Positions 50,121 to 60,026 of a DNA stretch of 64,000 nucleotides are shown here, in pieces. The position numbers and the translations under genes were made by a program. A model generated the notes under the pieces. That model had not been told where the DNA came from. It saw only the letters and a list, made by a program, of their open reading frames with translations, and did no database searches. The DNA is from Saccharomycopsis fibuligera x Saccharomycopsis cf. fibuligera (taxonomy: Eukaryota; Ascomycota; Saccharomycetes; Ascoideales; Saccharomycopsidaceae): the NCBI GenBank assembly GCA_001936135.1, contig CP012816.1, positions 2,477,501 to 2,541,500 on the forward strand, written 5' to 3'. The number at the start of each line of letters is the position of its first letter. Position 1 is the stretch's first letter.

Positions 50121-50744
50121 ATGCAAATCACGCTTCTTCTTTTATCAGTGATTTTAAAATTAGTTTCAGCTGGCACTCCACCGGCCTGTTTGCTATCTTG
50201 TGTTTCCAAGGTTGTCAAAGATAGCTCTCAATATACCCTTAACCAGCAATCTTCGGTTTGTTCTAAACTCTCTGGGAACATTGTTGAGTGCTTTTCAACG
50301 ACATGTCCAAATAATAATGCAGAAAGTGCTACAAAATATCTAAAGTCACTATGCGGTAATAAATTCAAGTCCACAAATGTCACTTCTTCCTCAATTAGCT
50401 CCTCGTCCTTCTCTTCTTCTGCTGCTTTTTCATCCAGTTCATCATCCTTATCCCTTTCATCTGTGTCTTCTCTATCTTCGAGCCATGTTACACTGAGCTT
50501 CACAGAAAATGTTTCCTTTAGCTCTCTTTTAAGCACTTTTTCATCTTCTGCCAAAGCTGTTAAGTCCAGCAGTGATGTATTACACACTAGCATTGAAGCT
50601 TCATCTACAGCATCCTTCTCTTCTGATTTGTCTCCATCGTCCTCTGCCTCCGCCTCTATAAGTTCCCATGATGTTGCAGCGACTGTCACTGGTAGCCATT
50701 TGAGTGCTTTACTTATTGGAGCCCTTGTAGCTTTCTTTTATTAG
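50121..50744 (+). CDS. CCW14: GPI-anchored cell-wall protein of the Ccw14/Ssr1 type
   Basis: 207 aa: signal peptide (1-18, MQITLLLLSVILKLVSAG), a CFEM-like module opening TPPACLLSCVSKVVKDSS and continuing CFSTTCPNNNAESATKYLKS, then a Ser-rich, presumably O-mannosylated stalk of about 110 residues, and a C-terminal hydrophobic GPI-addition signal. Order, cysteine spacing and the PPACLL and CPNN motifs match S. cerevisiae Ccw14, a covalently linked inner-layer cell-wall glycoprotein. Only six cysteines remain (positions 23, 27, 47, 57, 62, 78) where CFEM modules have eight. In S. cerevisiae CCW14 also sits between ELP1 and ATP10. Confidence 0.88.
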   Translation: MQITLLLLSVILKLVSAGTPPACLLSCVSKVVKDSSQYTLNQQSSVCSKLSGNIVECFSTTCPNNNAESATKYLKSLCGNKFKSTNVTSSSISSSSFSSSAAFSSSSSSLSLSSVSSLSSSHVTLSFTENVSFSSLLSTFSSSAKAVKSSSDVLHTSIEASSTASFSSDLSPSSSASASISSHDVAATVTGSHLSALLIGALVAFFY

Positions 50745-51102
50745 ATTTAGTTACTAAAAACAAAAACTCCAGCTGGACTGTGATATTGTGTTTCTCTTCA
50801 GATAGATTCCCCTTAATTTCCGAACTTTGTCTTTTTTTTATTTTCATTTTTGTAGAAACATTTCCAACCTGGCTCTTTTTTTGATTATACTTAAATGCTC
50901 AGCTTTATGATCATATAGAAAGTAAGCATGTAAATTGCGTATGCGATGTTTGAGACCTGGAAAATGCACGTGGAGAAAATTGAAGATTGAAAAATGCAGT
51001 AGTAATTATTAGCAAAGATTTGATGCTAGACATCTTCCTGTGGCTTTCAACTAACTCAAAAGACCGCTCAACGGGGCATCTTCAAACTGACAGCCAACAA
51101 TA
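50745..51102. promoter_or_regulatory. Spacer between CCW14 and ATP10
   Basis: 358 bp. CACGTG (50967-50972) lies 131 bp before the ATP10 start; nothing else recognised. Confidence 0.5.
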
Positions 51103-52077
51103 ATGAGCAATACAAAAGCAGGACGCTTAATCCTCTGTAGGGCTTTCTCTATCACACATAGTGCTCTGTTATTCAAAGCACTCAACAGCACCTTGAAAAA
51201 TACTAGTCCTAGAAAGTTTGAGCGCGCAGAAATTCTTAAACCAGTTGGACAGGCAAAGCAGCCAACTGCCACTGACGGTATCGACAACAGAAGTTTGAGT
51301 CAGCGTAAACGCGACTGGTTGGACAATGATAATAGACTTAAAAGAAAGGCAAACTTAGAGAAGGAATTCGCCACCAGTGGAATGTACGACATGTACATAT
51401 TCAGAAAGACTGAGGGCAAAGTCTTTCTTTCTCCAAAATCATACTTTAAAAAGGAAAAATCTTTGTACTTCCCAAACTTTATCGCTGATGAGAACTTGGA
51501 TAAACAGAAAAAGCTTTCTACTTACAACGTGTTTACCAATAATGGAAAAAAGGACAAAATCAGTATAGTAAGAGTCTATTCCACTGCGGTGGGCCAGAAG
51601 TTCACTCACAAGTATTTTGGCATCAATAGTTTCAGTGAACCAAGTCTAAGTACAAACACAGAAGCTTCTACTTCGGACAACAATAATTATTTGGATTCAA
51701 ATGATACATATGCTAAGTTTGTTTCTAATTTCCCAAATACACAAATCGTAAATTTCAGTTTCTACGACAATATAATCAAGAAGTGGGTATTCAAGTATTT
51801 TGCCTCTAAGAAAGTTCTTCAAAATTCTGTTAATGTCCATGAATACAAAAAGAACTTCTTGATTCTCAATAACAAGTTTCTTTCGGTACTGGTCAAAGAT
51901 GACATACATTATTTGAACGGTATCACTGGGTACATTTACGTGATTGATAACGAGGGCAAAATCAGATGGTTGACAAGCGGTGAACCAACTGAGAGCGACA
52001 TACAGACATTGTGGAAAACTGTCAAAGGTTTGGAGGCTGAAATAAAAAAAAATAATATCAATTCGAATCTTTTTTAG
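51103..52077 (+). CDS. ATP10: Atp10, assembly factor of the mitochondrial ATP synthase
   Basis: A 324-aa protein with a basic, amphipathic N-terminal targeting sequence (about residues 1-40). The mature part has DNRSLSQRKRDWLDNDNRLK, the FISPKSYFKKEKSLYFPNF-type block, and C-terminal HYLNGITGYIYVIDNEGKIR with WLTSGEPT..DIQTLWKTVKGL. The pattern is that of Atp10 (thioredoxin-like C-terminal domain), which binds F0 subunit 6 during ATP synthase assembly in the inner membrane. Slightly longer than S. cerevisiae Atp10 (279 aa). The family call rests on overall pattern and neighbours, not on a catalytic motif. Confidence 0.85.
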   Translation: MSNTKAGRLILCRAFSITHSALLFKALNSTLKNTSPRKFERAEILKPVGQAKQPTATDGIDNRSLSQRKRDWLDNDNRLKRKANLEKEFATSGMYDMYIFRKTEGKVFLSPKSYFKKEKSLYFPNFIADENLDKQKKLSTYNVFTNNGKKDKISIVRVYSTAVGQKFTHKYFGINSFSEPSLSTNTEASTSDNNNYLDSNDTYAKFVSNFPNTQIVNFSFYDNIIKKWVFKYFASKKVLQNSVNVHEYKKNFLILNNKFLSVLVKDDIHYLNGITGYIYVIDNEGKIRWLTSGEPTESDIQTLWKTVKGLEAEIKKNNINSNLF

Positions 52078-52324
52078 GTTTTGGATTGTTTTACGTTAAA
52101 TAGTTCTATTTATCATTCTTGTATATCGAATAAAAGTTTCTCTTTTTTTTCTATGTCGGAGTCAGTTGCTGCCCTTTTCCAAGCTGTTGGATTCTCGATG
52201 GGACGAATCGATTTTTCGGGCTGCGGAGTAAAATAAAAAGCGTCGGCACTGAAGAGATATACGTTGACTTTTGAAATGAATTACCCTTTGGGAAATTAGA
52301 GATCAGACATTCAGGGAGTTTAAA

Positions 52325-54328
52325 ATGAGCCTGCAGTGGAAACTAATCTTGGTTGTCTCCTTACTTGTGAGGTTTTTCCTCGCTGTGCAGAACTCTTACA
52401 TTCATCCAGATGAGCATTTTCAAAATTTCAACATCATATATAATATAGTCTCAAAGACCAACGCGATTGTTAGTGATCAACTTCAGTTGTTACATCATGA
52501 TATACCGTGGGAATTTAGTGCTCTGAATCCAGCTAGAAGCTTGATTCCACTATATGTAATTTACTATCCTGTTTTCAAGTTATTTCAAGGCAAGCTAGAT
52601 CCCCTCAAGATACTTTATGTATTGAGATTAATTTTCTGCTTTTCTTCATGGATCATTATTGACTACTCATTGATTAAGCTTTCCACTTTATCTTCAAGAA
52701 AAAATCTCATCAGTATAATATTAGTCTACACCAGTTACGTCATTTGGGTTTATCAATCCCATACGTTTTCAAATTCTATCGAGACCATAGTGTTGTTGCT
52801 CTGTTTGTTAGTTATCAACTCAGTGAAAGTCCAATGTGAAAACTACGAGTTTGTCAAAAACGATAGATCATTTGATCTTAAAAAAAACGATGATGCACCT
52901 ATCAAAAGCAATGCAACTTTGAAAATTAACAGCAATTTGAAAAAACTAATAGTTTTAGCATTTCTCATCAACTTTGGTTTATTCAATCGAGTCACCTTCG
53001 CATCGTTTTTGGGATTTCCTAGTTTCTACTTACTCAGGTTTTTCTTCTCATACAAGAAGTTTGTATCGTTGGCAGTCTTCGGGATCTCTGTTATGAGCTT
53101 TTTCTTTTTATTTTCCTTACTTGACACTAAACTTTATGAAAAATATCACAATATCAATCCTTCTTTATTATACAGCTGCAACTTCAAAATATTCGGGCAA
53201 AATTTGATCATAGCACCTCTTAACAATTTGCTCTACAATGCCGACTACTCAAATCTTTCAAAACATGGCATACACCCAAGATACAACCATATGACTCTTA
53301 ACCTCTTTCAATTATTGGGGCCTTTGTATCTTGTCTTTGCTTATAATTTGAAAGATTACTTCAAGTATTTATACATCAAATTTAAACTTAGAAATGTTCT
53401 GCCGCAATGCAGAGTCAAGCTACTTCAAAATCCTCAGTACGATGAATTATCATCTAAAGGAGTTATCTTTGCTACAATTATTTCGGGACTTTTCTTTTTG
53501 TCGTTGATACCCCACCAAGAACTTCGCTTTTTAATTCCATTGCAACCGTTGTTATTGAAAGTAATAGATTTTGAATTTTTGAATGAAAAATTCGAGGTGG
53601 GTGGTGCCGCAAAGCAGCAAAATAAGGAGCAGATATCCGATGATAAGAATAAGAAGAATATAGTTATAATTACTCCAAAAGCAAAAATGTTAATAAGAAA
53701 CATTCTTGTTGTGTGGTACATTTTCAATGCCGCATTTGGTATATTAATGGGCATTTTCCATCAAGGTGGTATCCTTACAGCGCTTAATCATCTATATGAG
53801 CAACAGAATTTGGCTGCAAATTCCGAATTGCCTCCAGAGGATGAGAAAACAGCCATTTACTCTGGTGAAAACATACAACTTTGGTGGCGCACCTATCCGC
53901 CTCCTACGTGGCTCTTGAACGATAGTACTTTAGCACTTTTGAAATATGACGATCAAATTGTGCAGAGCAGCAGTCAGAACTCCACTTATGGTGATAACTT
54001 GAACGATTTAGTGTCTTTCAACTATGGTTCTGCAAAAGCAAAAAACGTTGTGGTTGACACAATGGGAATGGATGTGGAGTTGTTGGATAAATTAATGATA
54101 AGCATTTTGCTGTCAAAACAGCAGAAAAGATTATTTCTAATTATGCCAATCAGTTCATATCAATCCACAGTTTCCATGTTTTACGCGTTTCCTGCAAAAT
54201 TAAAACAAGAAGTTACTACAGGTATTCAATTTGAGCAAATATGGTCCGACTTTTATCATTTGGATATGGATCATCTAGATTTGTATCATCCTTCACCCGG
54301 TATTGGTATATACAGTGTGACAATTTAG
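52325..54328 (+). CDS. SMP3: GPI mannosyltransferase 4 (Smp3)
   Basis: ER glycosyltransferase (GT22) that adds the fourth mannose to GPI precursors from dolichol-phosphate-mannose. The 667-aa product has an N-terminal membrane segment, then the lumenal catalytic loop SYIHPDEHFQNFNIIYNIV with the HPDE motif and IPWEF...NPARSLIPLY. About ten further membrane segments follow, with the conserved FIPHQELRFLIPLQPLL-type sequence IPHQELRFLIPLQPLL near residue 410, and a C-terminal lumenal domain with WWRTYPPPTWLL. Longer than S. cerevisiae Smp3 (516 aa) by hydrophilic insertions. The ATG at 52325 is immediately before the first TM. Plus-strand neighbour of ATP10, 247 bp apart. Confidence 0.9.
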   Translation: MSLQWKLILVVSLLVRFFLAVQNSYIHPDEHFQNFNIIYNIVSKTNAIVSDQLQLLHHDIPWEFSALNPARSLIPLYVIYYPVFKLFQGKLDPLKILYVLRLIFCFSSWIIIDYSLIKLSTLSSRKNLISIILVYTSYVIWVYQSHTFSNSIETIVLLLCLLVINSVKVQCENYEFVKNDRSFDLKKNDDAPIKSNATLKINSNLKKLIVLAFLINFGLFNRVTFASFLGFPSFYLLRFFFSYKKFVSLAVFGISVMSFFFLFSLLDTKLYEKYHNINPSLLYSCNFKIFGQNLIIAPLNNLLYNADYSNLSKHGIHPRYNHMTLNLFQLLGPLYLVFAYNLKDYFKYLYIKFKLRNVLPQCRVKLLQNPQYDELSSKGVIFATIISGLFFLSLIPHQELRFLIPLQPLLLKVIDFEFLNEKFEVGGAAKQQNKEQISDDKNKKNIVIITPKAKMLIRNILVVWYIFNAAFGILMGIFHQGGILTALNHLYEQQNLAANSELPPEDEKTAIYSGENIQLWWRTYPPPTWLLNDSTLALLKYDDQIVQSSSQNSTYGDNLNDLVSFNYGSAKAKNVVVDTMGMDVELLDKLMISILLSKQQKRLFLIMPISSYQSTVSMFYAFPAKLKQEVTTGIQFEQIWSDFYHLDMDHLDLYHPSPGIGIYSVTI

Positions 54329-54834
54329 CTCACTTTTTTTTCATCTATTAATTTTATATATATAATTAACTCATTTGACAAAATTTTGCTTTTCGCTTGC
54401 AAGTTAAGTGGTTTTCAATGTCTGTAAGATTTACGTCAAGGTCTGTTACCACTTTTGATAGATTTAGTGGTGACTATGTTCTGATCGCGGCATCATGCAG
54501 TAGCATGAACATGCATCAAGAAAGAGATTTAGCCACAAATACGTCACACGCATTGCAACATAGTCCAAATTTCCAAATCTCTTTTGCAGCATTTCTCTTT
54601 GTGAAAACACTATGGAGGCATATGTACTTTTCAGAAAGTAAAGGAAGAAAATTTCAGACAATAACCATAAGTTTCAAGCAAATCAGGCAATCAGTGCTCT
54701 ATATAAGGCACTTGGTTTCATGAGACTGCTACAAATCTTTTGATTTGTTAACGCTTTCTTTGATTAGCAGTACTCCAAAAACAATAAAATACCCAATATT
54801 AAAAAAAAAATTTAAAAAAACCTCTTCACACACC
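54329..54834. promoter_or_regulatory. Upstream region of the orphan kinase
   Basis: 506 bp. TATATAAG at 54700-54707 lies 128 bp before the kinase ATG. A 108-codon frame (54397-54723) starts at TTG and has no recognised homology. Confidence 0.5.
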
Positions 54835-56268
54835 ATGCAATCCCTTGCTTCAAACTTCTACCACCAAAGAGCTAACAATGGTCCTCAACACATCTATCCA
54901 AATAACTTTGATGCCAATCGTTTCGCATATCATGCCGCACATGGTTTAGCTGGTATTCAAGGAAACGTAAACATTCAAGATGAACTTCCAGTTTTAAGAA
55001 ATGATTTTCCTGTCCCTAATATTACACCGCGAGTTCAATACTTAAGCCATACAACCAGCAACTTTAATAAGGCTCCGGTTAGATTTAGTAGCATTGCGAA
55101 CCGTTTTGAAAAACCTAGAAATTACGAGGACATTTTCCCACCCACAAAAATCTATTTACCAAAAGACTTGGACCTTGACTTGGTAGGAAATAATCATTTT
55201 AGTTGCAAAAAAGAGAAAGAAAGCGCATTTATGCCACGGCAAGTAATATTTAATGGTAGTTCTTATCAGCGACAGGAAGAGTTGGGTAAGGGGACTTTTG
55301 GTGTGTGCTATAGAGTAACTTCTTTTTACAACCAAAGCCTTGTTGCCAAGGTTTTACGAAAGAGCTCAGCTCACTTCAATGCAGCCTCCGTTATAAAGGA
55401 ATACCATATTATGGCTCCACTTAGACATCCAAATATTGCTCTCTGTCATGCTGTTGGGCAAGATACCAACGCCATGTACCTTTTTTTAGAGTACTATGAA
55501 AACAAAAGCTTAGAGAGCTACATAGCTGAAAAAGAGCGTCTCAGCGAACCAGATGCTAGAGTTTTTGCTTCTGATATTGTCAAAGGACTTCAATATTTGC
55601 GGGAAAATAGAATTATTCACAGAGACCTTAAGCCTGGAAACATTTTGTTAGACAAAGATATGAAAGCTAGAATCAGCGACTTTGGCGTGTCTGCGAAGTT
55701 GAATTCATATCAAAACTTTACTTTTGGATATTGTGGTACAAGACCATATGTCTCTCCGGAAATGCTGATACCTCCCTATTTTCACAGTTTCGAAACAGAT
55801 ATATGGAGCTTTGGAATAATTTTGTACGAAATGATTTATGGTATATATCCTTTCAAAGGTACTGATGAAGAGGTTACATCAAAAATTTTGGCTGGGAAGC
55901 TCGAGTTTCCGGAAAGTGTGGCAGTATCAGCATCTGTTAAGGACTTAATATCTAGAATATTAGTTCCTGATCAAAGCAAAAGACTATCTTTGGAGCAAAT
56001 TCTCCTGCACGACTGGTTTAGCGGCCCTACTACAAGCTTCGCAACTAGTGTTGAGAAATTTTTATTAGAAATAAAAAGGAACTGGGGGAAGTCTAGCAAT
56101 AACAATAACAATAATAGTAATAGTAACAATAACATTAACAATAATAGCAATAATAATAACAACAATATGTGGCTTGACTTCAGAACATCAAGGCACAAAA
56201 TAGACTTGTTGTGTGATTTCGGAAAACCAGCTGTTTTATATGGACATTGCCATACTGGCAAAATGTAA
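54835..56268 (+). CDS. Serine/threonine protein kinase with a PLK-like catalytic domain, no polo box
   Basis: 477 aa from the first ATG. An N-terminal region of about 140 residues is unlike any domain I know. The kinase domain spans about 147-420: Gly loop LGKGTFGVCYR, Lys172 in LVAKVLRKSS, HRDLKPGNILL with Asp264, DFG 282-284, CGTRPYVSPEM and FETDIWSFGIILYEM. It is a complete active-type domain whose closest pattern is Cdc5/PLK. An Asn-rich stretch and a short conserved-looking end (RHKIDLLCDFGKPAVLYGHC) follow, without the polo boxes a true PLK needs. It could be a lineage-specific PLK relative or another NEK/AUR-like kinase. A CTG codon in SPEML, where kinases usually have Leu, supports CTG as Leu. 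Confidence 0.85.
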   Translation: MQSLASNFYHQRANNGPQHIYPNNFDANRFAYHAAHGLAGIQGNVNIQDELPVLRNDFPVPNITPRVQYLSHTTSNFNKAPVRFSSIANRFEKPRNYEDIFPPTKIYLPKDLDLDLVGNNHFSCKKEKESAFMPRQVIFNGSSYQRQEELGKGTFGVCYRVTSFYNQSLVAKVLRKSSAHFNAASVIKEYHIMAPLRHPNIALCHAVGQDTNAMYLFLEYYENKSLESYIAEKERLSEPDARVFASDIVKGLQYLRENRIIHRDLKPGNILLDKDMKARISDFGVSAKLNSYQNFTFGYCGTRPYVSPEMLIPPYFHSFETDIWSFGIILYEMIYGIYPFKGTDEEVTSKILAGKLEFPESVAVSASVKDLISRILVPDQSKRLSLEQILLHDWFSGPTTSFATSVEKFLLEIKRNWGKSSNNNNNNSNSNNNINNNSNNNNNNMWLDFRTSRHKIDLLCDFGKPAVLYGHCHTGKM

Positions 56269-56327
56269 AAGAGACAGTTTAAAAAAAATTATAGACAAAA
56301 AAAAGTTTAAAAAAAAAAGAATAAAAC

Positions 56328-56362
<35 letters not shown>

Positions 56363-56921
56363 GATTTTTTTTGGTATTTACTATTCAATCGCTCAATGTT
56401 TGATTCATTAATTTTTCTTTTTAATGTTTATTTTTGGGGTTTAGTTGTTAGTTTCACTATTATTCCATTAGTGCCACTCTTATTTCTGAGGAACAAATAA
56501 GTTTGTGTGAACTTTCATGAAGATAACAATTATGGATACTTCCTATCTGGTTGTGTAGCTGTCTTAAAGTACCACTTCCATCATTACAAGTAGGAAAAGA
56601 AACTTTTTTCAATTCATGGAGCCACTACCTGAATTTTATAATGTATTTTGTTACTAACTCAGAATTGTTTCAATATTTTGGGTTGCGAATGCAAGGTACA
56701 AATTATATCTATTGTAGATAAACCTACTATAACCACGGGCTTCGTAACACTGCGCAACAGATCAAGTACAGTTGAAAATTGAATGCCTGTCCTACATGCA
56801 ATAGATGAAGCGTATTCAACCCATTAAACTTGTCGATTGTATAAAGACTTTCAAGCACGTACATCATCAAATATTGGAACACTAGTTGAACTGCCCGAGT
56901 GCTCAATTACCTAACTTATTT
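56269..56921. promoter_or_regulatory. Spacer between the kinase and the spliced mitochondrial-type gene
   Basis: 653 bp with a 27-nt poly(A) tract (56332-56358) just after the kinase. No other gene supported. Confidence 0.5.
56332..56358. repeat. 27-nt poly(A) tract
   Basis: Uninterrupted run of 27 A, 64 nt after the kinase stop codon. Confidence 0.9.
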
Positions 56922-57701
56922 ATGTCTAGATATCCGTTTTTTAGAAGAGGAATATCGCAAACTGTCATAATGTCCGCTGCATCCATCGCTAAGCAAAGAA
57001 TCATGAGAAACAGTTCAATGTTGCTCAGTAGCCCATTCACGGAGGCTCTCGCTCGCAACAATACCTACAAAATAGTATCAACAACAGCAATAAACTCAAT
57101 TGGCATCAAAATACGCGAACAGCCATTTATGATATCGAGTATAGTATGTGATGCTAACAAGGGGACTTCTCACAATAGAGGGGACAGCAATAAAGTTGAG
57201 GGCAACGGTGCTGGAGTTGAAGGCCAAAAGGTCAGTGATGATCTTAATATTAATGCTAATGCTGATGCTAGTGGCGGGAATAGCGCACAATATAGTGGGG
57301 TTGATAAAGAACATTTTGAAAAATTCCAACAGCAAATTAGATCTTCGGTGCATAAGGGACAACAAGGGAAGAGAAAAGAGGAGGAGGAGGAGGAGGAGGA
57401 GGAGGAGGAGCCGGTAGATAAAAAGGCTCTTCATGTATGTATATATATGTTTTTTCTTTTTGAGTTCAGAAAGCCTTTGGCATATTCTTATAGCACATAT
57501 GGCTGAAAAAATACTGTAAAATGACAGAGCATACTAACTGTTTGAATCTAGACTAAGTTTTACAGAGAAGTCGGAAAGCCATTTATCAAGGTTGTTGGCC
57601 TTACTTTTGTTACTTTCTATTCAATGAAATTCTTATGGGAATACTTAGAAGCAACTACAGAGGGAGAAGAAGAGCAACAGCAAGTGGAGCAGAAAAAATG
57701 A
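56922..57701 (+). CDS. Predicted mitochondrial membrane protein, two exons
   Basis: Exon 1 is 56922-57434, exon 2 is 57552-57701; intron 57435-57551 has a GTATGT donor, TACTAAC (57532-57538) and TAG acceptor, in phase 0. The 220-aa product starts MSRYPFFRRGISQTVIMSAA, a basic, Ser/Ala-rich N-terminus typical of mitochondrial import. It then has an Asn/Gly-rich linker, a 10-11-residue glutamate run, and in exon 2 TKFYREVGKPFIKVVGLTFV with a probable membrane segment (FVTFYSMKFLWEYLE). A small inner-membrane protein is likely; I cannot name the family. The first in-frame ATG is at 56922; upstream in-frame codons have none. Confidence 0.78.
57435..57551 (+). other. Intron of the predicted mitochondrial membrane protein gene
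   Basis: 117 nt with GTATGT donor, perfect TACTAAC and TAG acceptor; joins two frames that share a conserved-looking FYREVGKPFIKV junction. Confidence 0.82.
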
Positions 57702-58120
57702 GCTATTCAATGAATAGAACAACGTTTTGAAGCTTGATAACTTCAAGCACTATGGATGAACGCCCATTTGAAACTACAGAGCGATGAAAAAAAGTCGTTA
57801 ACATCTGTTCATTAGATAATTAAGTCGTATATAAACTTGAATGTATTTCGATGATTTTGGCCCATCTATGAACCTATTTTTTGTGTATTTGAGAAATTCA
57901 CGTCTTCTTCAAATACTGAGGTCTTTATTGTACATTATGATGTGATTAAGGAATAATAGCAGAACCAACAAATAAAAAGTAATAAAAAACAACCAAAGAA
58001 AAAAAAAAAAAAAAAGAAAAAAGGAGAGGAATAAAATACTTCTTAAAAAAAAGTAAAACAAATATCATCATCACATATCAAACGAGTTGCAGTTGCTATT
58101 CTAGCAATAGACTAAAACGC
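57702..58120. other. Convergent spacer before IDP1
   Basis: 419 bp, A+T-rich, with A-rich runs around 57999-58020. A C/D-snoRNA-like pair (CGATGATTT near 57851, CTGA near 57927) does not meet the box consensus and has no terminal stem. Confidence 0.5.
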
Positions 58121-59485
58121 TTAGTTAAGCTTGGATTTTAACTTGTCAGCAACAGCATCCAAGAATTCAGTAGTGGTAACGTAGCTGTCTCTGCTGGTTT
58201 TGCCCATAGTAAGAGCCAAATCTTTGGTCATGACGTTGTCATTTTGGACAGTTTCGATAGTAGCAGCTTCCAAAGTTTCAGCAAATTTGGCAACTTCTGG
58301 AGTTTGATCTAAAATAGCTCTTTGGTAAATACCTTTACTCCAGGCGAAGATAGAAGCAATAGAGTTGGTGGAAGTTTCTTCACCCTTTTGGTGTTTTCTG
58401 AAATGTCTAGTGACAGTACCATGAGCAGCTTCAGATTCAAAAGCCTTGCCATCTGGTGTCATCAAGACAGAAGTCATCAAACCTAAAGAGCCAAAGCCCT
58501 GAGCCACAATATCTGAAATAACATCACCATCATAATTCTTTAAAGCCATAATAAAGCCACCCTTAGATTTGATCATTTGTGCAACCATATCATCGATCAA
58601 ACGGTGCTCGTAGTAAATGCCAAGCTTCTCAAATTCAGCCTTGTAAGTATTGTCGTAAAGCTCTTGAAAAATATCTTTGAATCTACCGTCGTATTTCTTC
58701 AAGATAGTATTTTTAGAGGAAAAGGTCAAATTTAATTTCTTTTGAAGAGCAAGTTTGAATGAAGAGTGAGCAAAACCTCTAATAGACTCTTCATGATTGT
58801 ACATGGCCAAGCCCACGCCTGGACCTTTAAAGTCGTAAACATTGTAAACTTGCTTTTTGCTTGGATCGCTTTCCGGAGTAAAGCACAATTCCAATTTTCC
58901 TGCTTCTGGAATGGTAATGTTGGTCGATTTGTATTGATCGCCATGAGCATGTCTACCAATAACAATTGGTTTTTCCCAGCCTTGGACCATTCTTGGAATG
59001 TTTGGAATGACAATTGGTTCTCTGAACACAGTACCACCCAAAATGTTTCTAATAGTACCATTTGGGGATACCCACATTTTCTTTAAACCAAATTCTTTAA
59101 CTCTGGCTTCATCTGGAGTAATGGTGGCACATTTAACACCAACACCGTACTTTTTGATAGCATTGGCAGAATCAACAGTGACTTGATCATTAGTGGCATC
59201 ACGATTGGTGATGGACAAGTCATAGTATTTCAAGTCCACATCTAAGTATGGATGGACCAACTTATCTTTGATAATTTGCCAAATGATTCTGGTCATTTCA
59301 TCACCGTCTAATTCGACAATTGGGTTTTTCACCTTGAGTTTGTCCAAGGCAAGGGCCGACGAGGAGAAGAGACGGGCATTGCTGGTAGCGGTAGTGCCAG
59401 CAGCAGCGGTATAAGCATTGAATTGAGTTCTAGCTACTCTGGTGGCTGCTGGTAAAACAGATGATCTAATACTTCTGCCAAACAT
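58121..59485 (-). CDS. IDP1: Mitochondrial NADP+-dependent isocitrate dehydrogenase
   Basis: Oxidative decarboxylation of isocitrate to 2-oxoglutarate with NADPH formation. The 454-aa product starts [22 protein letters not shown], a basic, hydroxylated presequence of about 45 residues (ending near [12 protein letters not shown]), followed by [19 protein letters not shown] and the rest of the family: [46 protein letters not shown] and [20 protein letters not shown]. The presequence points to mitochondria, as in S. cerevisiae Idp1. The ATG at 59485 is chosen because no ATG precedes it in frame. Confidence 0.95.
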   Translation of the reverse strand: MFGRSIRSSVLPAATRVARTQFNAYTAAAGTTATSNARLFSSSALALDKLKVKNPIVELDGDEMTRIIWQIIKDKLVHPYLDVDLKYYDLSITNRDATNDQVTVDSANAIKKYGVGVKCATITPDEARVKEFGLKKMWVSPNGTIRNILGGTVFREPIVIPNIPRMVQGWEKPIVIGRHAHGDQYKSTNITIPEAGKLELCFTPESDPSKKQVYNVYDFKGPGVGLAMYNHEESIRGFAHSSFKLALQKKLNLTFSSKNTILKKYDGRFKDIFQELYDNTYKAEFEKLGIYYEHRLIDDMVAQMIKSKGGFIMALKNYDGDVISDIVAQGFGSLGLMTSVLMTPDGKAFESEAAHGTVTRHFRKHQKGEETSTNSIASIFAWSKGIYQRAILDQTPEVAKFAETLEAATIETVQNDNVMTKDLALTMGKTSRDSYVTTTEFLDAVADKLKSKLN

Positions 59486-60026
59486 TATGTATACTGCGAT
59501 GTGTAATATATATTTTGTAAAGATTATGGTATGATGGAGATTGGTGGTCAAGTGGGAGGGAAAGAAAACTAATGGCGAATTTTGGTGTTTGAAATAGGCA
59601 CGAGCTGCTGGGTGCGCAGAGCGGAGGAGATCGATATCAATGCCATGAGTCAGTTGACAGTGGCCGTTATCGGAGCGCGCAACGGGTGAGGCCGCAACGG
59701 ACTGTTTTGTTATTTTTTATTTTTACTTTTTTATTAATGATTTAAACTACCAATGAAAGGAAGGCAAATGCAAGCAGAAGATACAGCATATGGTAGCTAA
59801 CATCATATGAAAAGACGGTTTTAAATTATTTCATGTAGTATAGTACAAAAAAATAGCGGGTATGCGATCTGTATGGAAGAGAAGAAAGGAACAGCGAAAA
59901 CAAAATTAAAAAAAATAATGAACATCTACTAAACAAATGCCAAAAACATGCGAGAGAATAAGAAAATAATGTGAAAAGAAAATAACGGTAAAAGTCCCAA
60001 TATAATGTTCTAAGCTGCTGTTGTGA
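59486..60026. promoter_or_regulatory. IDP1 upstream region
   Basis: 541 bp between IDP1 and the TSR1 3' end, A+T-rich, no recognised motif or gene. Confidence 0.5.

Noticed and set aside
54397-54723. 108-codon plus-strand frame
   Set aside because: Starts at TTG, no homology, and lies in the kinase promoter with a TATA box at its end.
57841-57940. C/D snoRNA-like boxes
   Set aside because: C box reads CGATGA rather than UGAUGA and there is no terminal stem.
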